Assembly (NCBI RefSeq): GCF_000375485.1
Contig: NZ_AQXE01000003.1
Coordinates: 40,912-104,911, forward strand
Direction: 5' to 3'
DNA length: 64,000 nucleotides
Origin: Desulfovibrio oxyclinae DSM 11498
GTDB lineage: Bacteria; Desulfobacterota; Desulfovibrionia; Desulfovibrionales; Desulfovibrionaceae
The position numbers and the translations under genes were made by a program. Each line of letters starts with the position of its first letter. Within the stretch, counting starts at the first letter, position 1. Below, piece after piece: positions 1 through 7,902 of this stretch. The notes under the pieces were generated by a model, which ran no database searches, was not told the DNA's origin, and saw only the letters and a list, made by a program, of their open reading frames with translations.

Positions 1-977
1 AGCATGACCAACGCAATCTTCTGTCGCTCGACAGGACTGGCCTTGCCGAAATATCGCTGCTTCACGAAAGTCCCGACGTTCTGCCATGCGTAGCTCACCT
101 CGGCGCCAAGCAGCACGATAACCCAGCTGATGTAGAGCCACATGAGCAGCAGCGGAAACTGGGCGAAACTGCCGTAAATGGCGTTGTACTTGGCCGCACC
201 GATCTGCCAGTTGATGTAGACCCACTGTGCGCTCTGCCACAACACCGCGCCCACGAGACCGCCGAGCAGCGCGCTGGACATCCTGACCTTGGTAAACGGC
301 ACGAAGGCGTACATGAACGCAAAGGCGATGAGTATGAACAGGAGCGGAGCCAGCTTGAGCAGTCCGGCCTCTAGGTAGCTGATGGCGGATATTGAAAGCA
401 GCCCCTGAATCACGTCCTGCTTTTGCAGACTGACGTTGAAGCTTGAGGCGACCAGCAGGAAGATCGGGCAAATGAGAATGACCGGGAAAAAATCCGCCAC
501 CTTGCGCCACGGCGTACGGCCCTTCTCGACGCGCCAGATGGTATTGAAGGCCTTCTCGATGGTGCCGATGAGTGAAAAAACCGTGAACAGGAGCGTCGCC
601 ACGCCCACCCAGCCAAGCGTCTGCACGTTGGTGTTGTTGATGTAACCGATGATCTTGTCCACCACCTCGACCTTGCCGGTGGTCACGCGCATGAGCATTT
701 CGCGAATAAAGCCCGCGTTCTGCAAACCGAATCCCTTGGAAATGGAAAACGCCACGGCCAGAAACGGCACGAAGGACAGGATGGTCGTGAACGTCAGCGC
801 AGCAGCGCGGATGATGCACTGATCCTTGAAAAAGCTATGGAAAACGAGGTAGGTGCACCGCATCACAAGACGTATCTTGCGAAGCAGCCATGGCTCATCG
901 CCGCTCTCCCTCTCCCACAGCCCGGTGGTGAGATGTTTGCGAAGGCCTTTGGTCTTTCGGACTATTTCCACATTCAT
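1..977 (-). CDS. YihY/BrkB family inner-membrane protein (3' end cut by window)
   Basis: This polytopic membrane protein belongs to the YihY/virulence factor BrkB family, once mis-named ribonuclease BN. About 325 codons are visible and the frame is still open at base 1, so the C-terminus is missing. Translation from the ATG at 977 starts MNVEIVRKTKGLRKH. It then shows the family core: an amphipathic stretch ending AALTFTTILSFVPFLAVAF, a GxIEKAFNTIWRVEKGR motif, and several hydrophobic segments, including LLLFILIAFAFMYAFVPF and LLMWLYISWVIVLLGAEVSYA. The other nearby ATG (973) runs straight into a stop. The gene lies downstream of the asmA-like gene on the same strand with a 56-base gap. The molecular function of the family is unsettled. 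Confidence 0.9.
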   Translation of the reverse strand, partial: MNVEIVRKTKGLRKHLTTGLWERESGDEPWLLRKIRLVMRCTYLVFHSFFKDQCIIRAAALTFTTILSFVPFLAVAFSISKGFGLQNAGFIREMLMRVTTGKVEVVDKIIGYINNTNVQTLGWVGVATLLFTVFSLIGTIEKAFNTIWRVEKGRTPWRKVADFFPVILICPIFLLVASSFNVSLQKQDVIQGLLSISAISYLEAGLLKLAPLLFILIAFAFMYAFVPFTKVRMSSALLGGLVGAVLWQSAQWVYINWQIGAAKYNAIYGSFAQFPLLLMWLYISWVIVLLGAEVSYAWQNVGTFVKQRYFGKASPVERQKIALVM

Positions 978-1033
978 CTAAGACTCCGGTGAATTTGCGG
1001 CCATGATATACGCCCTGCGGCAACGCGGCAAGA

Positions 1034-4000
1034 TCAGAAGAAAAATAGATCGCGCAGGAACTTGAAAGACTTCTTCGGCAAACCGAGGATGTTGCGCACC
1101 GTGTCGGTGAGCATGGTTTCGGGCGGCATGGAAACCTTGGGGTCAGACAGCTTGCCTTCCAACTTGACCGTGATCCCCGGAACCGCCACGAACGTGGCCT
1201 TGATTGCAAGTTCGATGCGGTCTTCGGCCAGATCGAACCAGCCATCGCCATCGGCTGTCATGACAGGCGACTGGACCAGAAACGTCTTGGTGCTGAAGAC
1301 ACCCTTGTTCACATCGAGCAGAATCTTGCCATTGTTGAAACTCGTTCTGGCGTTCTCCCGCTTCTCACTGTCCCAGCCGGAAAATTTATAGGACCCGTCG
1401 CGAATGTTCGTAGCCAGAGTTCCCTTGAGGGTACGCAGAATCTGTTCATCGGTAAGCCCGTGTCCGGACAGGTCGGCCTCCAGCCAGCTCTGCCCGGCAA
1501 CATAACTCTTGCCCGCTATATCCCGCATGAAGGGTGCGCCTTCAAAATTCTTGAGGACCACGTTCACATGGGTGGTGACCTCGTCGTCCCCCACTCTGGC
1601 CGCCCACGAACCATTCAGTCGTCCTCCATAGAAGCCTCCGCTGGCTCTCTTGATGCGGATATTGCCGTCCCATGAATCTATATCCACCTCGGCCGGAGCG
1701 ATAAGCGCATCGCAGAACTTCACCGAGTCCGCCACAACCCGACCGCGAACATTGATGTGTTTCAATGAATCAAGAGGCATGACCGTTGGCTCATCCTCCG
1801 GTAGCTCACGGTTGCGGTAGTCCCGTGGGTCAATCTCCCGCTCATGCGCAAAATACTGGTCAACATCCACATCACCGCCCTTGAGCGCCACCTCGAACCC
1901 GTTCTCCAGAATGGAAGGCACGACGATGGTTCCAGCCACAGTGGCACCATCGAAAACGCCGTCGAGCTTCGTGAGCTTGGCCCGCAGGCCGTTGAGGGTG
2001 AAGTTCCCTGCCAGCCGCGCAGCAGTCAGGGCTGTGGGCTTCTGAAAGCGAATGAGCTCAATGCCGTACAATTCAAGAGTGCGTTTCAGGTTGAAGTCCC
2101 GGATGTCAAAGGAGCCTTGCGCCGTTCGCTTCTCGTCGAAAGGATGCTGAACCGAACCGTCCAGCCTCACGGTCGCCCCCATGGCCTTGACCTCAAAGGA
2201 GCGCACGCCGATACGGTCTTTCCGGGAGTCCCAGTCGAAACGTCCCTTCAGGACGCCACGTTTCTTTCCTGGCATGAGGAATCCGCCCAAGCGGGTGGAT
2301 GCCGAAAGGTTCGGCAATACGAGATACTCCAACTCCGGCCCGAGGAGCACCGGACCGGAAAGCCTCGCATCCCCTTCAAGCCTTGGGGAGTCCAGACCAC
2401 CGCGCACTCTGAGGCTCATCTCGTACGGGAATTCGGCACCGTCTGCGCGTTTCGGCTTGAGGGAACAGTCCACACTCATGGGACCGAACTCCATAGGCTC
2501 GCCCTCACTCGCGCGCAAGGTCATGGCAGACCATGAGGTCGAGACCTCAGCCTGCATCCCCCTGAGCCCAAGGATGGAGCGGGCTGTTGGCGGGCAGTCC
2601 CGATGGGATAGCGTGACATGCGCCTTGGCAGAGATTTTCCCTTCAGGGTCAAGCGACTTAAAATCATGCAAAGCATCGACGTCAAGGTCATCACCATGCG
2701 CATGCAACTGCAGTGAAAGCGTCGGATTCCCGGTAACTTCATTGGTGCCCACCACGGCGTCGAGCGATGCATCAAGCTGTCCGGAAGCAAACGCGCCGGC
2801 CGTCACGGCCTGCACGTGACCATCGGAAGCCTTGAGCGTCCCTTTCAACGAAGAAAAGTCACGGCCCTTGATGCGCAGAGAGTCGGCCTTGAGCGTCCCG
2901 GATGCATTCAGGCTTCGGAAAAAAGCAAGCCCGAAATCACCCCACTTCCAGGGTTCGCCGGAGAGGAAAAGCGGCAGGTAGAGGTCCAGATCAACATCGC
3001 CCGCCTCAAGAGAAAATGTAGAGGCACCTCGGAAAACATGTTCGGCCTTGCCTGCCACCTTCATGCCGTCGAGGTCGGCGTCGAGGCCGTGAAATGCCAC
3101 GCTTTCCGAATTGCCTTTTATGTTCGCCTTCAGGCTCATGCGCCTAAGCCCGTCAGTCTTCGAGAGGTCGAAGTCCGGAGCCAGCTTCGACAACAGCTTG
3201 GCCGGACTGAAGGTGTGCAGAAAAATCCGGCCACTGTACGAGGGTGAATCAAGAGGCTTGGACACGTTCAGGTTGCCGGACATCCGCATGTCAAATACGG
3301 AAAACTCCAAACGGCTGATGACGAGGTTTTTGGCTGCCGGGTCCATATCCAACGCAAAAGTCATCCGTGCCGACTCGCCAGTTGGAAGAATTCCTCCCTT
3401 TGCCACGAGGTCCACAACGGAATCCCTGAGCAGTTCCGTATGCGCCTTGTCGCCCCCTAGGGCAGTATCAATCTTGCCCTTGATGGTGGTCTCGACGGTC
3501 ATGTCCTCAAAACCGAATGAGCCGGCAATATCGTAGGCGAGCATCCCGCCGGGAACGTATTTCCCGGTCTTGATCCGCAAGCCCTCGACATGAAATTCCC
3601 TGCCGCTGACGCGGTCCTCGATCACCACGTCCGCATCCCTGACGGTAACTCCGCGGATACTGACAAGACGAAAGTCGAAGAACCGGTCATCCGCCGCGTC
3701 TTCCAAATCCTGACCCTGCTCAGGGGCGATATGCTCCCAGTTGCCCGCACGCTCAGCGTCGCGGATCATATTCAGGTCCACGTGGTCCGCTTCAACAGTG
3801 TCCACTTCGACCTCACCCTGCAACAGCGGCAACAGGCGCACCCTGAACATAAGCCTGCCGAACGTAGCGAGATCCCCGTCGAACTGCGGCAGGTTCTTGA
3901 CCCGCACTTCTTCGACAGCCACGCCGAGCCATGGGTAGAACATGAGATCCACCGCGCCTTCAATGGTAGTCTCGCGTCGCACGAGGTTGCCGAGGACCTC

Positions 4001-4120
4001 TTCCATCTCCGTACGGAACGCCTGGCTGTTGAGCCAGCCGCTGACGCGCCATGCGCCCGCTCCAAGAAGGAGAAGTGCCAGCAGCAGGGCCATGGATGTT
4101 ATGCGCAGTAACCGTTTCAT
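1034..4120 (-). CDS. AsmA-like family protein
   Basis: This 1028-residue protein is probably a periplasmic bridge-like lipid-transfer protein of the AsmA family, anchored in the inner membrane. It has one N-terminal membrane helix (about residues 5-27), then the conserved AsmA start with a PWLGVAVEEVRVKNLP stretch around residue 65. A long beta-rich body follows, and a C-terminal AsmA block around residues 930-990 reads NNGKILLDVNKGVFSTKTF and then LAEDRIELAIKA. The length suits the large YhdP/TamB-like members rather than the ~600-residue AsmA of E. coli. It sits between the DUF89-like gene (24-base gap) and yihY on the same strand, so co-transcription is likely. The start has a hydrophobic signal-anchor directly after MKRLLRITS. 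Confidence 0.9.
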   Translation of the reverse strand: MKRLLRITSMALLLALLLLGAGAWRVSGWLNSQAFRTEMEEVLGNLVRRETTIEGAVDLMFYPWLGVAVEEVRVKNLPQFDGDLATFGRLMFRVRLLPLLQGEVEVDTVEADHVDLNMIRDAERAGNWEHIAPEQGQDLEDAADDRFFDFRLVSIRGVTVRDADVVIEDRVSGREFHVEGLRIKTGKYVPGGMLAYDIAGSFGFEDMTVETTIKGKIDTALGGDKAHTELLRDSVVDLVAKGGILPTGESARMTFALDMDPAAKNLVISRLEFSVFDMRMSGNLNVSKPLDSPSYSGRIFLHTFSPAKLLSKLAPDFDLSKTDGLRRMSLKANIKGNSESVAFHGLDADLDGMKVAGKAEHVFRGASTFSLEAGDVDLDLYLPLFLSGEPWKWGDFGLAFFRSLNASGTLKADSLRIKGRDFSSLKGTLKASDGHVQAVTAGAFASGQLDASLDAVVGTNEVTGNPTLSLQLHAHGDDLDVDALHDFKSLDPEGKISAKAHVTLSHRDCPPTARSILGLRGMQAEVSTSWSAMTLRASEGEPMEFGPMSVDCSLKPKRADGAEFPYEMSLRVRGGLDSPRLEGDARLSGPVLLGPELEYLVLPNLSASTRLGGFLMPGKKRGVLKGRFDWDSRKDRIGVRSFEVKAMGATVRLDGSVQHPFDEKRTAQGSFDIRDFNLKRTLELYGIELIRFQKPTALTAARLAGNFTLNGLRAKLTKLDGVFDGATVAGTIVVPSILENGFEVALKGGDVDVDQYFAHEREIDPRDYRNRELPEDEPTVMPLDSLKHINVRGRVVADSVKFCDALIAPAEVDIDSWDGNIRIKRASGGFYGGRLNGSWAARVGDDEVTTHVNVVLKNFEGAPFMRDIAGKSYVAGQSWLEADLSGHGLTDEQILRTLKGTLATNIRDGSYKFSGWDSEKRENARTSFNNGKILLDVNKGVFSTKTFLVQSPVMTADGDGWFDLAEDRIELAIKATFVAVPGITVKLEGKLSDPKVSMPPETMLTDTVRNILGLPKKSFKFLRDLFFF

Positions 4121-4144
4121 GTGGGGTATTCCGGAAAAAGGTCC

Positions 4145-4993
4145 CTACCGTTTCATAAAGACGGAGCAACCGAGGGGGCGTCCCGTTTCTTCGGCGACGC
4201 GCTCGCACTTGGCCTTGAAAGCGAAGAAGACATCCTCCCAGCGGTCGAAAAGCGCCTCGAAGTTGCCCTGCCCCTTGCTGAGAATGACATCGGCTCTGCG
4301 CATCTTGTACAGGAAGTCGGGGCTGCAACGCTCAAGCACGGTGCCGGGGGTGTCTACCCCGCTCTCTACCACTTCGCAGCGTTCGGTCATGCCGACCATG
4401 CGTGCATCGGCCAGAAGCGCATCATTGAGGACGGGCTTGGAGCGCACGGCATAGGTCACGCGGCATCCGACCTGCTTGAGGCGATCCACCAACAGAGTAT
4501 CCAGGGCAATCTCTCCGGCGTTGTCCCCGAGGATGAGCACGCTGGCTCCATCCACGCAGCGACTGGCGAAGTCACGCACCTGCGTATCGTCGATACTGCT
4601 TTCGAGGCAGGCAAGTTCTTCGCGCCAGTCAAAGGCGTGGTCCAGTCCACGATCTATGTAATTACCTATGATGGCGGCCTCAAGCGCCGTGGCCAAGGGA
4701 TTCTCGGACGTATCCACCAGACGCTTCACATCGGGCAGCACCTCCATCACCCGCCTGTTGGAGTCCACCTTGTCCTTCGCGAAGACATCACCGCAACCGG
4801 TCTCCGTCAACACCAGCTCATTGAGCATACTGGCAACTGACGGCGGACACAGCTCGAAATCAAGTTCAGGAAGCATGGCCGACCATTTGCGCACGATTCG
4901 TTCATGAATATCCGGACGGTCCGGAGCGGCGATGCGCGCGCCCGCCACCGCCATACGCATAAAGCACGGCATGCAGTCTATGGATGTCAGCAA
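4145..4993 (-). CDS. DUF89 / ARMT1-like domain protein
   Basis: This protein of about 282 residues belongs to the DUF89 family, metal-dependent phosphatases proposed to remove damaged phosphometabolites. The family hallmarks are present. An N-terminal IDCMPCFMR motif carries two Cys. A metal-site block reads VLILGDNAGEIALDTLLVD, and a RADVILSKGQGNFE block follows near the C-terminus. I chose the TTG at 4993 because an AGGAG lies 8 bases upstream and translation then begins MLTSIDCMPCF, as in relatives. An ATG at 5026 in the same frame adds 11 residues but has its Shine-Dalgarno too close. It heads the minus-strand unit with the asmA-like and yihY genes. A second, divergent DUF89-like protein lies at 24842-26599. 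Confidence 0.85.
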   Translation of the reverse strand: MLTSIDCMPCFMRMAVAGARIAAPDRPDIHERIVRKWSAMLPELDFELCPPSVASMLNELVLTETGCGDVFAKDKVDSNRRVMEVLPDVKRLVDTSENPLATALEAAIIGNYIDRGLDHAFDWREELACLESSIDDTQVRDFASRCVDGASVLILGDNAGEIALDTLLVDRLKQVGCRVTYAVRSKPVLNDALLADARMVGMTERCEVVESGVDTPGTVLERCSPDFLYKMRRADVILSKGQGNFEALFDRWEDVFFAFKAKCERVAEETGRPLGCSVFMKR

Positions 4994-5124
4994 ATGTCTT
5001 TCTCCTGTCTCAGCAGGATGTTGCATATTCCTGAGGGCTTGGCAACGCTCCATGCCATGGCAGCTTTCGCCCACCAAGCCGGAAACGAGGCGAAATCTGC
5101 GTCCTACCCTCACACTCTCACACA

Positions 5125-5141
5125 AAATAATACAGTTATTT
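5125..5141. repeat. Short AT-rich inverted repeat
   Basis: AAATAA and TTATTT face each other across a five-base TACAG spacer in the divergent intergenic region, 15 bases upstream of the -24 element at 5157. It could be an operator for the plus-strand operon or for the divergent minus-strand unit. It is short and AT-rich, so chance is possible. Confidence 0.35.
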
Positions 5142-5156
5142 CAGCTAAATAAAAAA

Positions 5157-5172
5157 TGGCACATCCCATGCT
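5157..5172 (+). promoter_or_regulatory. Sigma-54 (RpoN) -24/-12 promoter
   Basis: TGGCACATCCCATGCT matches the sigma-54 pattern TGGCAC-N5-TTGC with exact spacing; the only core deviation is ATGC for TTGC. The expected start would be near 5183, just before the AGGAGG at 5189-5194 and the ATG at 5202. It is placed to drive the Gly-rich protein and the ferredoxin-MinD ATPase operon. Sigma-54 control of the related ORP gene cluster is known in Desulfovibrio vulgaris; assigning it here is inference. Confidence 0.7.
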
Positions 5173-5201
5173 CACCATATAGTGAAACAGGAGGTAAAGA
5201 A

Positions 5202-5480
5202 ATGCAAAGAATGAATAACAGACAAGGAAACGGCAATGGACGCGGCTGCGGTCGCGGTGACGGTTCCTGCGGCGGTCGCGGCAAGGGGCGCGGACGTCGG
5301 GACGGCTCCTTCGGCGGACAGGGTTCCGGTCAGGGACGAGGCGACGGAAGCGGCAAAGACCGCAAGCGCGAAAACACCGCTGCGCGGGAATCACGGAACG
5401 TACGACTCAGACGCCGTGACGGCTCCTGCATGAACGACAACAACCAGAGGAACAATGCGAATCGCCGTCGCCAGTGGTAA
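5202..5480 (+). CDS. Gly/Arg/Asp-rich small protein at head of MinD-ferredoxin operon
   Basis: This 92-residue protein is very rich in Gly, Arg, Asn and Asp. It has a strong AGGAGG 7 bases before the ATG at 5202, and a sigma-54-type promoter just upstream. A DGS unit recurs (GDGSCGG, RDGSFGG, GDGSGK, RDGSCMN), with Gly-Arg runs between. Two Cys occur early (about residues 15 and 22) and one late in DGSCMN. Its 3' end overlaps the start of the next gene by 26 bases in another frame, which suggests translational coupling. Small glycine-rich proteins of similar look (DUF5320-like) often precede Mrp/MinD-type iron-sulfur ATPase genes in sulfate reducers. I cannot assign a function. Low complexity makes the coding call less than certain, but the RBS and context favour it. 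Confidence 0.7.
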   Translation: MQRMNNRQGNGNGRGCGRGDGSCGGRGKGRGRRDGSFGGQGSGQGRGDGSGKDRKRENTAARESRNVRLRRRDGSCMNDNNQRNNANRRRQW

Positions 5481-6324
5481 GGGCGGAACAGGTAAAACCA
5501 CGGTGGCCACCAATCTGGCCCTGCATCACATGAGGCAGGGTCGGAAGGTCGCCTTTGTGGACTGTGACGTGGAAGAGCCCAACGCTCACCTTTTTCTCAA
5601 GCCGGAAATGGACGATGGAACCGAGGTGCACATGCCGGTTCCTGTTTTTGACGATGACGCCTGCCTCGGCGAAGAGTGCCGCAAATGCGTGGAACTGTGC
5701 CGTTTCAAGGCGCTTATCTGGATGGCAGGCAGCGTGATGCCGTTTACCGAAATGTGCCATGGATGCGGCCTCTGCAAACTGGCCTGCCCTGCGGACGCCA
5801 TATCCGAAGGAACTCGCGCGGTGGGGCATGCGTATCGGGGACAATTGCCCGGTCTCACTTTCCACAAAGGACTCATGCGCATCGGCGAAGCCATGGCCCC
5901 CCCGCTCATTCGCGAACTCAAGGAGCGTGCAACTGAAGACGCATCGAACGCGGACATTGTTCTGCTGGATTGCCCTCCCGGCGCATCATGCCCCGTTGTC
6001 CAGTCGCTGGAGAACGTGGATTTTGCCGTACTCGTCACGGAACCCACCCCTTTCGGGCTCCACGATCTCGGCATTGCCGTGAAACTGCTTCGCAAGCTCG
6101 ACATTCCGTTCGGGGCAGTAATCAACCGTGATGGCATGGGGATCGACGCTCACGCCCACCTTCGCGAAAACGGTATCGATCTGCTCGGAACCGTCCCCCA
6201 TTCGATCGAGGCGGCCGAAACCTATTCCCGCGGCGAGATGCTTTACGACGCCAGCCCCGAGCTTGAGCAGGCTTTCACCGCGATTGCCGAGCGCATAGAG
6301 TCCAAAGCGGGAGGTGCGGTATGA
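5455..6324 (+). CDS. MinD/Mrp-type P-loop ATPase with inserted 4Fe-4S ferredoxin domain (copy 1)
   Basis: This 289-residue MinD-superfamily ATPase carries an inserted ferredoxin domain. The deviant Walker A is SGKGGTGKT (residues 7-15), followed by VDCDVEEPNAHLFLKPE. Residues ~65-120 carry two cysteine clusters: C-x4-C-x2-C-x3-C (CLGEECRKCVELC) and a canonical C-x2-C-x2-C-x3-C (CHGCGLCKLAC). LLDCPPGASCPVV forms the Walker B/switch region. Relatives in Desulfovibrio (the DVU2103/DVU2104 pair) belong to the ORP cluster linked to cell-division positioning. Iron-sulfur carrier or metal-cluster handling is also plausible. It overlaps both neighbours, by 26 bases upstream and by ATGA downstream, so it is translationally coupled. 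Confidence 0.9.
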   Translation: MRIAVASGKGGTGKTTVATNLALHHMRQGRKVAFVDCDVEEPNAHLFLKPEMDDGTEVHMPVPVFDDDACLGEECRKCVELCRFKALIWMAGSVMPFTEMCHGCGLCKLACPADAISEGTRAVGHAYRGQLPGLTFHKGLMRIGEAMAPPLIRELKERATEDASNADIVLLDCPPGASCPVVQSLENVDFAVLVTEPTPFGLHDLGIAVKLLRKLDIPFGAVINRDGMGIDAHAHLRENGIDLLGTVPHSIEAAETYSRGEMLYDASPELEQAFTAIAERIESKAGGAV

Positions 6325-7181
6325 AACAACTCGTTGTCATAAGCGGCAAAGGCGGAACCGGCAAGACCAGCATCACCGCCGCACTGGCCGCAGTAGCTGA
6401 AAACGCAGTTCTGGCAGACTGCGACGTGGATGCCGCGGATCTGCACCTCGTTCTGGATCCGGAAATCGACAAAGAGGAGGACTTCTACAGCGGCGAAACC
6501 CCGGTCTTTGATGCCGACCTCTGCACCCAGTGCGGCCTGTGTCTTGATAATTGCCGTTTCAATGCGGTTTCCACCGACTTTCAACCTATCAAGGAAAACT
6601 GTGAAGGCTGCGGCGTGTGCGAGTTCATTTGTCCATCCGGCGCGGTCAGCATGCATCCTCGCTGGTGCGGTGTAAAACGTGTCTCCAGGACACGCTTCGG
6701 TCCCATGGTCCATGCCGAACTCGGCATCGGTGAGGAAAACTCGGGTAAACTGGTGACGGATGTCAGGCGTACTTCGGCTGAGATTGCAGAACGCGACGGG
6801 GCGGAGTTCGTCATCGTGGACGGTTCACCAGGGGTGGGCTGTCCGGTCATTGCCTCACTCACCGGGGCCGATGCCTGCCTGCTTGTGGCAGAACCGACGG
6901 TTTCGGCCATTCACGACCTTGAACGCGTGGCGGAGCTGCTCAAGCACTTCCGGCTTCCCTCGGCCTGCGTCATCAACAAGCGTGGCGTGAATCCGGAACT
7001 GGAAGAATGCATCATCGGCTTCTGTGAAGCATCCGGAATCCCGGTAGTAGGTTCCTATCCATACGATGCGGCATTCAACCGGGCACAGTCCGAAAGAATG
7101 ACAGTCGTCGAATACGATCCGGAAGGGTTCGGCTTAACAACTCGAAACATTTGGGAAGAGATAAAGCAATTCATGGTCTGA
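6321..7181 (+). CDS. MinD/Mrp-type P-loop ATPase with inserted 4Fe-4S ferredoxin domain (copy 2)
   Basis: This 286-residue paralogue of the preceding gene starts inside its stop codon (ATGA overlap). It has SGKGGTGKT at residues 8-16 and then ADCDVDAADLHLVLDPE. Two canonical cysteine motifs follow (CTQCGLCLDNC and CEGCGVCEFIC) in an inserted ferredoxin domain spanning about residues 65-115. IVDGSPGVGCPVI forms the switch region. Paired ATPases of this kind probably act as a heterodimer, because MinD-fold proteins dimerise across the nucleotide. Unlike copy 1, its first cluster has the standard C-x2-C-x2-C-x3-C spacing, so the two may bind different clusters. The substrate is unknown. Confidence 0.9.
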   Translation: MKQLVVISGKGGTGKTSITAALAAVAENAVLADCDVDAADLHLVLDPEIDKEEDFYSGETPVFDADLCTQCGLCLDNCRFNAVSTDFQPIKENCEGCGVCEFICPSGAVSMHPRWCGVKRVSRTRFGPMVHAELGIGEENSGKLVTDVRRTSAEIAERDGAEFVIVDGSPGVGCPVIASLTGADACLLVAEPTVSAIHDLERVAELLKHFRLPSACVINKRGVNPELEECIIGFCEASGIPVVGSYPYDAAFNRAQSERMTVVEYDPEGFGLTTRNIWEEIKQFMV

Positions 7182-7207
7182 AGACCGGAAACGCCACGGG
7201 AGGAGAC

Positions 7208-7573
7208 ATGGAAAAGATATTGATCATCGGGTGCCGCAACACCATGGATGACGTTTGCATCGGATGCTCGCGCTGTATGGTCGGTTTCAACCGCGGAGAA
7301 GGCGAATTCGAAGCCTACGTGGACGAAGAAGCCGAGCTTATGGGTCTTCTCAGCTGCGGTGGATGTCCGGGGTCCGGCATCGTGACCCGCATGGCTCAGG
7401 TCAAACTCTGGAACGCCCCCATGGGCGATATGCCAACCAAAATCCACATAGCGCCCTGCATCACTGACCACTGCCCCCACGCTGGGGAAATCGTCGGAAA
7501 AATCCGCGACAAGGCCGGAATCGACGTAATTGAAGGGACGCACCCGTATATGCCGAACAATATTTTCGGCTAA
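7208..7573 (+). CDS. CGGC domain-containing protein
   Basis: This 121-residue protein contains the defining SCGGCPG motif, a second cysteine pair near the N-terminus (CIGCSRC) and a later CITDHCPH motif, for several potential metal or Fe-S ligands. It starts at an ATG with a good AGGAG a few bases upstream, 26 bases after the second ATPase, and it ends 11 bases before the FmdB gene. The CGGC family is usually described only as a putative metal-binding domain. Placement with two ferredoxin-ATPases suggests a metal-cluster client or chaperone role, which is inference. Confidence 0.85.
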   Translation: MEKILIIGCRNTMDDVCIGCSRCMVGFNRGEGEFEAYVDEEAELMGLLSCGGCPGSGIVTRMAQVKLWNAPMGDMPTKIHIAPCITDHCPHAGEIVGKIRDKAGIDVIEGTHPYMPNNIFG

Positions 7574-7584
7574 AGGGGGACTCC

Positions 7585-7818
7585 ATGCCTCTTTACGAAT
7601 ACCAGTGTTCGGAATGCAACGCGATATTCGAAGAATTGTCAAAACCTGACGTTACCGCCCCGGAGTGCCCGCGCTGTGGGGCACAATCCCAACGCAGAAT
7701 CGCCATGCCAGCCAAAGGCAACATGTCTCGCACGCCAGATTCAGCCGGACACGGCTGCTGCGGAGAACACCCCGCAAACAAAGGATGTACGCCCGGTTCC
7801 TGCTGCGACAAGAGATGA
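7585..7818 (+). CDS. FmdB family zinc-ribbon protein
   Basis: This 77-residue protein begins MPLYEYQCSECN, the signature of the FmdB/regulatory zinc-ribbon family. One CxxC knuckle is at residues 8-11 and a second is in ECPRCGA. The tail adds a Cys-rich segment (HGCCGEH, KGCTPGSCCDK) that may bind additional metal. GGGGGA lies before the ATG. It is the last gene of the operon and is followed by the hairpin at 7844-7878. Family members are thought to be small regulators, but no target can be read from the sequence. Confidence 0.88.
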   Translation: MPLYEYQCSECNAIFEELSKPDVTAPECPRCGAQSQRRIAMPAKGNMSRTPDSAGHGCCGEHPANKGCTPGSCCDKR

Positions 7819-7843
7819 CATCGAAAAATGCACACAAATCAAC

Positions 7844-7878
7844 AAAAAGGCCTTCCCCATTAAAGGAGAAGGCCTTTT
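7844..7878. terminator. Bidirectional intrinsic terminator
   Basis: An 11-bp stem AAAAGGCCTTC/GAAGGCCTTTT surrounds a 12-base loop between the convergent fmdB-like gene and lpxI. Flanking A and T runs make it functional in both directions. Confidence 0.85.
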
Positions 7879-7902
7879 GAATGAATCATTCATGCGTGCC
7901 GA

